NCBI GenBank assembly: GCA_012035435.1
Contig: JAAUPH010000065.1
Span: forward strand, 1 to 10,108
DNA length: 10,108 nucleotides
Direction of reading: 5' to 3'
DNA from: Sphingopyxis sp.
GTDB taxonomy: Bacteria; Pseudomonadota; Alphaproteobacteria; Sphingomonadales; Sphingomonadaceae
Positions 5,217 to 10,108 of this stretch are shown here, piece by piece. Under the pieces are notes generated by a model, which did no database searches, was not told the DNA's origin, and saw only the letters and a program-made list of their open reading frames with translations. Both the position numbers and the translations under genes were made by a program. Positions within the stretch are counted from its first letter, which is position 1; every line of letters starts with the position of its first letter.

Positions 5217-6557
5217 TTATCCTTCGCGCAATGCCTTGTCGCGCATATCACGCACGGGCGACAGTAAGTAATCCATGACGGTGCGCTGCCCGGTGATGAT
5301 GTCCACTTCGGCAGACATTCCCGCGATGATGGCGTTCTGCGCGCCAAAGCTGGTCATGTCGGCTTCCAGCTTGACACGGAAATACGGCTCGACGCCTTCC
5401 TCGCGCAACACATCGGTGGAAATATCGGTGACCTTGGCGCGAATGCCGCCATAAGTGGAAAAATCATAGGCCGTCAGCTTCACGACTGCTGGCAAATCTT
5501 TCCAGACCTTGCCACGGTCGCGCGGCGACAGGCGGATCTCGACCGAAATGGGCGCATCGAGCGGCACCAGCTGGACAAGGTTCTGACCGCCTTTCACGAC
5601 ACCGCCCTCGGTTGCCTGGAAAAGGCGGTGCACCTTGCCGCCGATGGGCGCGCGCACCTCAACTCGGCGGCTGCGGTCGCGCATGGCCGACAAGGTGGCG
5701 TCAAGCTGCTCGACCTTGGTCATGGTCTGGATTTTCTCCTCATCCGCTTCGGCGATGAAGGCCAGCTCGACCTCGTTTTGACGCCGGCGCAATTCACTCA
5801 ATTCCACCTCGATTTGGGGAATCGTGTGGGTCAGGTCACTCAGCTTTGTCTGGATCTGCTGGAGTGCCGTCTCGGTCTTGAGCAATTCGTTGCGAGACGC
5901 CGCGCCGGACTTGACCAGCTTCTTGAGGCTCTGCACCCGCTGTGCCGTCAGGTCGAATTCCAACCGGGTGTTTTCCAGCCGCGCCTCGGTCTCGCGCCTT
6001 TCAAGACCCTTGCGCAGTGTCTGATCCTTCAGGATCGCCACGCGTTCCGCAATATTCTCGCGCCGACGGGCAAACAGCAATTCCTCATCAGCGCGCTGGA
6101 CTGCCGCGTCCGGTGTCTGCAGGCTTTGCGGAAATGCAATGGCGGCAAGACCCTCGCTCTCCGCTTCCAACCGGGCCAGTTTTGCGGTCTGTGCCCGCAA
6201 CTCTTGCAGGACCTTGGTGTGTTCGGCCTGGGAAAAACTGTCGCTGATCCGCATTAGCACATCATTGGCCTGAACCGTCTGGCCTTCATGTACGAGGATT
6301 TGTTCGACAATCCCGCCTTCCAGATGCTGCACAAACTGGTTCTGGAGCGATTGGACGACCTCGCCCGATCCGCGTGTGACGACATCGATTTCGGTGATGG
6401 AGGCCCACAGCGCGACGGCACAGATACCGACACAGGACGTCAACAGAAAGCTGCGGTGGCTGCGTGAAACGATCGAACCTGTGGCGCGTGCCGTGGCAGA
6501 AAGCGTGGTTTTTGTTGCCAAGGGAGCAATTGCGTGGCGGGAGCGAGAAGAAGTCAT
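5217..6557 (-). CDS. Type I secretion membrane fusion (periplasmic adaptor) protein, HlyD/PrsE family
   Basis: The protein has 446 residues from ATG 6557; a TTG at 6560 is the alternative. It would span the periplasm between a type I ABC transporter and a TolC-like channel. Residues 1-35 are cytoplasmic and basic, residues about 36-54 are one membrane helix (SFLLTSCVGICAVALWASI), and 63-105 are the first half of the lipoyl/barrel-sandwich domain (HLEGGIVEQILVHEGQTVQA). Residues about 107-300 are a long Leu/Glu/Arg-rich coiled-coil hairpin, 300-335 are the second lipoyl half (VRAPIGGKVHRLFQATEGG), and then comes a beta-barrel and a tail TVMDYLLSPVRDMRDKALRE typical of the TIGR01843 group. Length is normal and the frame intact. 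It is divergent from the ABC gene, with 132 bases between start codons, which is less usual than an ABC-then-adaptor operon. Confidence 0.93.
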   Translation of the reverse strand: MTSSRSRHAIAPLATKTTLSATARATGSIVSRSHRSFLLTSCVGICAVALWASITEIDVVTRGSGEVVQSLQNQFVQHLEGGIVEQILVHEGQTVQANDVLMRISDSFSQAEHTKVLQELRAQTAKLARLEAESEGLAAIAFPQSLQTPDAAVQRADEELLFARRRENIAERVAILKDQTLRKGLERRETEARLENTRLEFDLTAQRVQSLKKLVKSGAASRNELLKTETALQQIQTKLSDLTHTIPQIEVELSELRRRQNEVELAFIAEADEEKIQTMTKVEQLDATLSAMRDRSRRVEVRAPIGGKVHRLFQATEGGVVKGGQNLVQLVPLDAPISVEIRLSPRDRGKVWKDLPAVVKLTAYDFSTYGGIRAKVTDISTDVLREEGVEPYFRVKLEADMTSFGAQNAIIAGMSAEVDIITGQRTVMDYLLSPVRDMRDKALREG

Positions 6558-6618
6558 CAAGGCATCCGGGGCGTTCGATCAGCGCCCCGAACATGACGTA
6601 TTATTGGCTTACATTTTG

Positions 6619-6666
6619 TTAACGAAAATGCGCCCATAACCGGCTTGGTCGAATTTAGTTAACCAT
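6619..6666. promoter_or_regulatory. Shared divergent control region with GTTAAC and TTAACCAT boxes
   Basis: Between the adaptor (start 6557, minus) and the ABC gene (start 6690, plus) lie GTTAAC at 6618-6623, flanked by ATTTT and AAAAT in a near-palindrome, and TTAACCAT at 6659-6666. The second box is 24 bases before the ABC start codon and matches the short CtrA-type motif. One regulator could control both directions; the identity of that regulator is inference. Confidence 0.35.
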
Positions 6667-6689
6667 AACGCGCGGATACGGGCCAGCCA

Positions 6690-8177
6690 GTGAGACTTCA
6701 GCAATATTGGCACAGGGTCGCCGGAAAACGCGCATCGGCGCTGCTGCAAGCCTTCGAGCCCGACTGGGCAATGCCGCTACGCGACTGCCTGCTGGCCTTA
6801 TTGGGAACTGAAGGGATCGGCGCAAACAACACCGATACCGTGCCACATGTCCATGCGCTCAAGGCGCTTGCTGCCACCATGGATCGCGGCATCGATATCC
6901 GCACGCTGGCACCTTCCTCCGTTGACGCCCCGATATTGCCTTGCATTGCCATTTTCGCCCAGGGCGGCGGTGTCATCATCCTCGATGCAAGCCCGGATTG
7001 CCTGACGCTGTTCACCAGCCAGGATGTGAAGATTGTTGCCCGCACGGCGCTTGACGCCGAATGCACCCAGATTGCCTGTGTGCTGGCCGCCGCCCCGGTC
7101 GACGACGAGCATGACACCAACACTGAGGCCGGCAGGCTGTCGGCCGACATAGCCCTGGCCGGCAAGGGCGGCCAGCACGGCTTTGAGCGTCTGGGGCGTT
7201 TCATGTTGGCCCGCCATTCTTCGGCGCTCATGCAGCTGGTCGTGGCGGCAATCATCTCCAATGCCCTGATGATGGCATTGCCGCTCTTTGTCATGACCGT
7301 CTATGACAGGGTCATTCCGCATGGCGCGCTTGAAACCCTCTGGGCATTGTCGCTTGGCGTGCTGGTGGCGCTGGCGTTTGATCTTGGCCTTCGCTACGTC
7401 CGCACCAAATTGACCGATGCGGCCACGATGGGAACCACAATTGAGCTCCAAGACCAGTTGTTCCGCACATTGACCCAGACGCGCATGGCGCGGACTCCCG
7501 CTGCGGTCTCGGACTGGACCAACACATTCCGCGACATCGACAGTGCCACTGCGCTGCTGCCGGGCCTGTTCATCGGCGTTCTGGTGGATGTGCCGTTTGT
7601 CGTATTGGTGCTGCTCTTGGTCCATGCCATGGCAGGACCGGCCGTGTGGGCAGCGGTGGCGGGCATCCTGGTCTTCGCGCTTTGGGCCGCAGGCAACGCC
7701 GTGGTGATGCGCCGGCTTGGCGAAATCGAGGCAAAGGCCCAGAGCGCACGGTCGGAGTTGCTGACCGAAAGCGCCTGGTTGGCCCGCGCCATCAAGGCCG
7801 CCAATGCCGAAAGCAACCGCATCGGCCGTTTCGAGACGTTGCTGGTCAATCTGGTGCCCACGGGCCACGCGCTTCGCCTGATTGGCGCGATGCAACCGCA
7901 GGTGACCATGATCCTTGTCCAGGTGGTCGTTGTGGTCTCGGTGATTATCGGTGTGCACCAGATCATTGCCGGTTCCATGTCCATCGGCGCACTGGCAGCC
8001 ACTACGCTTCTTGTGGGCCGCGTGCTGATGCCCATTGGCCAATTGATGATGCTGGCTTCCCGGGCCAACCAGTTGTCTAAACCGTTGAGCCGCGTGTTCA
8101 GCCTTATCGACCTGCCCCGCGAGACCGCGGGTGACCGTGCGCGCGGCGCATGGTGCGTGACGGCCATATTGAGTTGA
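6690..8177 (+). CDS. Type I secretion ABC transporter, C39-like and membrane domains (frameshifted from its ATPase)
   Basis: This frame holds the N-terminal two thirds of a LapB/HlyB-type exporter. Residues 1-165 form a C39-peptidase-like domain without the catalytic Cys box, as in RTX and adhesin exporters, where it binds substrate. Residues about 180-440 are the membrane domain, with helices near 180-203, 215-235, 293-311, 316-337 and 403-435, and the family motif TVYDRVIPHGALETLWAL at 203-220. After SLIDLPRE the frame runs into nonfamily sequence and stops at 8177, while the ATPase continues one frame back from about 8145. One missing base in the GC-rich run at 8138-8149 would restore a 724-residue protein, normal for the family. 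GTG 6690 is the likely start; its ribosome site is poor. Partners are the divergent adaptor and an outer-membrane channel not seen here. Confidence 0.85.
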   Translation: MRLQQYWHRVAGKRASALLQAFEPDWAMPLRDCLLALLGTEGIGANNTDTVPHVHALKALAATMDRGIDIRTLAPSSVDAPILPCIAIFAQGGGVIILDASPDCLTLFTSQDVKIVARTALDAECTQIACVLAAAPVDDEHDTNTEAGRLSADIALAGKGGQHGFERLGRFMLARHSSALMQLVVAAIISNALMMALPLFVMTVYDRVIPHGALETLWALSLGVLVALAFDLGLRYVRTKLTDAATMGTTIELQDQLFRTLTQTRMARTPAAVSDWTNTFRDIDSATALLPGLFIGVLVDVPFVVLVLLLVHAMAGPAVWAAVAGILVFALWAAGNAVVMRRLGEIEAKAQSARSELLTESAWLARAIKAANAESNRIGRFETLLVNLVPTGHALRLIGAMQPQVTMILVQVVVVVSVIIGVHQIIAGSMSIGALAATTLLVGRVLMPIGQLMMLASRANQLSKPLSRVFSLIDLPRETAGDRARGAWCVTAILS

Positions 8178-8863
8178 GCACGGTGTCGTTTACCTTTCCG
8201 GGTGCCCATCGGCCGTCACTCGATTCGGTGACGCTGGAAATAAGGCCGGGTGAAAAAGTCGGCATTATCGGGCGCAGCGGCAGCGGCAAGAGCACGCTGC
8301 TGCAAGTGCTTGTGCGGCTCTATGATCCGGCGAGCGGGCGATATTCGATTGATGGTCATGATGCGCGGCAATATGCGCCGCAGGCGGTGCGGGGCGCTCT
8401 TGCCTACATGCCGCAGGAAGCTGACCTGCTGGATGGCACAGTGCATGACAACATCATGGTCGCCAATCCGGCGGCAAGCCGCGAGGAGCTTGACCAGGCG
8501 CTGGCAGCATCGGGTGCCGCTGATTTCCTGCGCAGTCATCCTGAAGGATTGAGCTGCCGCACGGGTGTCCGCGGGTCTTGCCTTTCAGGCGGGGAACGGC
8601 AAGCCGTCGCGCTGGCACGTACATTGATATCGCCATCGACCGTGCTCATCCTTGATGAGCCGACCTCGTCCATGGACAATACCACCGAAGGGCGGGTGAT
8701 CCAAGCACTGCGCGACACTTGCGCCGACCGCACGCTTATCCTGTCGACACACCGGATCCAGGCGCTAGCCCTTGTCGATCGGGTGATATGGATGGAGCGC
8801 GGCCGCATTGTGGCCGATGGGCCGCGCGCCGATGTGCTGGCGCGCCTGCAGAAATCGGCCTGA
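8150..8863 (+). CDS. Type I secretion ABC transporter, ATPase domain (separate frame)
   Basis: The 237 residues form a complete nucleotide-binding domain: Walker A GRSGSGKST (41-49), Q-loop YMPQE (Gln89), signature LSGGE (145-149, Glu in place of the usual Gln), Walker B VLILDE (165-170) with catalytic Glu, D-loop SSMD, and switch His201 (LSTHR). The frame opens with ATG 8150 inside the end of the upstream frame, overlapping it by 28 bases. The sequence right after this ATG (VRDGHIELSTVSFTFPG) is the normal linker and first strand of the domain, so nothing is lost. Either the full-length gene has lost one base before 8150, or the ATPase is made as a separate chain by coupled re-initiation. 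The first is more likely, since type I exporters are normally fused. No good Shine-Dalgarno precedes 8150. Confidence 0.85.
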   Translation: MVRDGHIELSTVSFTFPGAHRPSLDSVTLEIRPGEKVGIIGRSGSGKSTLLQVLVRLYDPASGRYSIDGHDARQYAPQAVRGALAYMPQEADLLDGTVHDNIMVANPAASREELDQALAASGAADFLRSHPEGLSCRTGVRGSCLSGGERQAVALARTLISPSTVLILDEPTSSMDNTTEGRVIQALRDTCADRTLILSTHRIQALALVDRVIWMERGRIVADGPRADVLARLQKSA

Positions 8864-8886
8864 CCGGAAGCACCAGATACGGTTGG

Positions 8887-8894
8887 TTAACCCT
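8887..8894 (+). promoter_or_regulatory. TTAACC box between ABC transporter and MotB-like gene
   Basis: TTAACCCT differs at one base from TTAACCAT found upstream of the outer-membrane gene and the ABC gene. It lies 132 bases before the MotB-like start. Confidence 0.2.
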
Positions 8895-8942
8895 GTCGGG
8901 AATAGTTTGTGCGGTGCGAACCACGCCGGCACATCCATTTAC

Positions 8943-8960
8943 CAAATTTAGCTAAATTTG
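8943..8960. promoter_or_regulatory. Perfect 18-bp palindrome (candidate operator)
   Basis: CAAATTTAGCTAAATTTG is its own reverse complement over all 18 bases. It lies in the 161-base gap between the ABC transporter and the MotB-like gene, 64 bases before the latter's start. No T run follows, and the symmetrical A/T arms are typical of a homodimer binding site. It suggests the MotB-like gene has its own control. Confidence 0.5.
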
Positions 8961-9024
8961 AACCTGTTATGAGACATGCGCGCCTTGGGCAGCGTCCTTT
9001 AATGGAACAAAACGGAGCATTTGC

Positions 9025-9931
9025 TTGGGACGGCGATCGGGAGCGGCGGAAGAGAACCACTGGCCGGGCTTTGTGGACGTGCTGTCCACGATTGTCATGG
9101 TCGTGACCTTTCTGCTGATCATCATGGCCATCGCGCTTTCGGTCATTTCACAAAACGTCGCCAAATCCTTCATCGCAAGCGTCGCCGAGAAAACCGCGCA
9201 AGGCGGCGGGGACATCGTGTCGGCCGCCGAACTCAGTGCCAGCAACGAGTTCGCAAGCGAGACGCAGGCTGAAAAGCCTGATCCCCAGGCAAAGCCCGTC
9301 ACCGCGCCACCCAGCGCACCAAACGCGGCGGAGAGCGAAGCGGCAGCAAGCGCCGCCGCAGCATCATCGGCGGCTTCAGTCGCAGCTAACGACGCGCCGG
9401 CGGATGCCGAAAACACCGCACCCGAATCTTCGCAAGACAAACAGGCGGATGCCAGTTTTGCGCCTCAACTGGCAGAAGAATTGAAGTCATCCCAGCAGGC
9501 GGACGCCGGCAAGGAAATGGCCGTGCTCAGCCGGGAAGTCCTCAAGGAAGAAAAAACGGATTGTGGTTGCGTCACCCGACCGGACCACCGAAGAAGACGC
9601 AACAACGCGTGTCCAGCGTTCTTCCACACTGCTGACGCTGCAATTTGATCCGACAGGCACGCGAATTGATGAAACGACGTCGCAGGCGGTGACTTCTTAC
9701 TTCACCGAAAACGCCGGTGCCATCAAAAATCGGCCATTGGTGATCTGGGCCTTCGCCAGCGCGGAAACCATGTCCGTCTCGGAGGCGCGCCGCGTTGCCT
9801 ATTACCGTGCGCTGGCGACCCGCAACGAACTGATCAGGAACGGTGTCATACCGGAAAACATCAATGTCGAAATCCGGTTTGGCGAAAGTGCTGAAAAACT
9901 CAATACCGTGCAGATCGTGGCGATCCAGTGA
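9025..9931 (+). pseudogene. MotB-like/OmpA-like stator protein next to type I secretion genes, frameshifted
   Basis: Start TTG 9025 has GGAG 7 bases upstream; no ATG or GTG occurs in frame. Residues 13-41 (WPGFVDVLSTIVMVVTFLLI and on) are a MotB-plug-type membrane helix with Asp18 at the position of the proton-carrying Asp of MotB and ExbD. Residues about 55-165 are an Ala/Ser/Pro/Glu-rich linker (for example EAAASAAAASSAAS). The frame then slips at the A6 run 9551-9556: one A fewer gives EEKRIVVASPDRTTEED and an OmpA-like domain (TLLTLQFDPTGTRIDE, then EARRVAYYRALATRNELI) to TGA 9931. Corrected length is 301 residues. In SPI-4 of Salmonella the MotB-like SiiA with SiiB forms a proton channel serving a type I exporter, and a similar role is inferred. 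As read, the protein lacks its peptidoglycan-binding end. A homopolymer sequencing error is quite possible. Confidence 0.75.
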
Positions 9932-10038
9932 CAAAATCCTCGCCCAAGGCCCCGGATACATCCTTCCTGATCACTGGCAACCCCGCTGGCCAGCCGGCGT
10001 TCTACCCCATCACTGAAAATCGCCCGAACCGCGCCTGA
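9928..10038 (+). CDS. Possible 36-residue ORF overlapping the MotB-like stop
   Basis: A GTG at 9928 overlaps the TGA of the MotB-like gene (GTGA), and the frame runs 36 codons to TGA 10036-10038, whose last bases are part of the GAGGAA ribosome site of the next gene. The peptide is Pro- and Asn-rich with no motif. It may be a coupled spacer peptide or chance; its tight fit between two genes is the only argument for it. Confidence 0.25.
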   Translation: MTKSSPKAPDTSFLITGNPAGQPAFYPITENRPNRA

Positions 10039-10049
10039 GGAACCCGACG

Positions 10050-10108
10050 ATGACACAAGAAATTCGCAGCCAGCTTTACAAGATGACATTCGTCTTGTTC
10101 CTGCTGTT
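10050..10108 (+). CDS. Start of a membrane protein gene (partial)
   Basis: ATG 10050 has a strong Shine-Dalgarno, GAGGAA (10037-10042), 7 bases upstream. The 19 visible residues, MTQEIRSQLYKMTFVLFLL, have a short polar start then a hydrophobic stretch running off the window, as in a signal-anchor or first membrane helix. Position just after a MotB-like gene makes a MotA/TolQ/ExbB or SiiB-type partner an attractive guess, but the visible part is too short to show it. Confidence 0.55.
   Translation, partial: MTQEIRSQLYKMTFVLFLL

Noticed and set aside
5628..6257. A 209-codon plus-strand frame across the adaptor gene
   Set aside because: It lies opposite the intact HlyD-type coding frame, and its composition is a mirror of the coiled-coil region.
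6798..8042. A long open frame (414 codons) on the minus strand across the exporter gene
   Set aside because: It is antisense to strongly conserved transporter sequence and its His/Gln/Arg-rich translation is the shadow typical of GC-rich genes.
9002..9106. ATG 9002 as the start of the MotB-like gene
   Set aside because: It is in a different frame from the WPGFVDV membrane segment and reaches a stop at 9106. TTG 9025 is in frame and has GGAG at good spacing.

Overview
The window looks like the chromosome of an alphaproteobacterium, probably Hyphomicrobiales or a relative. The reasons are the protein styles (a rhizobial-type outer-membrane beta-barrel, a PrsE-type membrane fusion protein, an alphaproteobacterial tRNA-Thr(GGT) sequence) and the repeated TTAACC boxes. 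No species is named. Two parts meet at a tRNA attachment site near 3226-3270.

Left part (1 to about 3225): the end of an integrated genomic island or prophage. It holds the first codons of a partial gene (1-55, minus) coupled to a MerR-like DNA-binding protein (52-525, minus). That regulator has a strong sigma70-type promoter giving a probably leaderless mRNA, with a 22-bp tandem repeat on its -35 side. Next come an A+T-rich hypothetical gene (891-1436, minus), a strong hairpin in a divergent intergenic space (1528-1555), a small excisionase-like HTH gene (1632-1847, plus), and a tyrosine recombinase (1825-3050, minus) broken by a frameshift near 2796-2801. Three 10-bp repeats and the 3' half of a tRNA-Thr(GGT) gene (3226-3270) close the island. 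The orientation of the tRNA fragment puts the element to its left, so the intact tRNA should lie outside the window.

Middle (3271 to about 4200): a scarred flank with a small two-helix membrane protein (3463-3657), an N-terminally truncated and frameshifted second integrase (3662-4044, minus) from an older insertion, and three tandem 11-mers (4049-4081).

Right part (4200-10108): host-like envelope and secretion genes. These are an outer-membrane beta-barrel protein (4283-5026), an HlyD/PrsE-type membrane fusion protein (5217-6557, minus) and, divergent from it, a type I secretion ABC transporter (6690-8863) split by a -1 frameshift at about 8145 just before its ATPase domain. A MotB-like protein follows (9025-9931), with one membrane helix carrying the channel Asp, a long Ala-rich linker and an OmpA-like C-terminus; it is interrupted at an A6 run. 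A 36-codon ORF and the start of another membrane protein follow. The combination of type I ABC transporter, membrane fusion protein and MotB-like stator protein resembles the Salmonella SPI-4 Sii system, where the SiiA/SiiB proton channel works with the SiiCDF exporter of a giant adhesin. No substrate, TolC or confirmed MotA-like partner is inside the window.

Four frameshifts in about 7 kb are notable: two in integrases, where decay is ordinary, and two in adjacent secretion genes, where sequencing error, decay or phase variation must be told apart.
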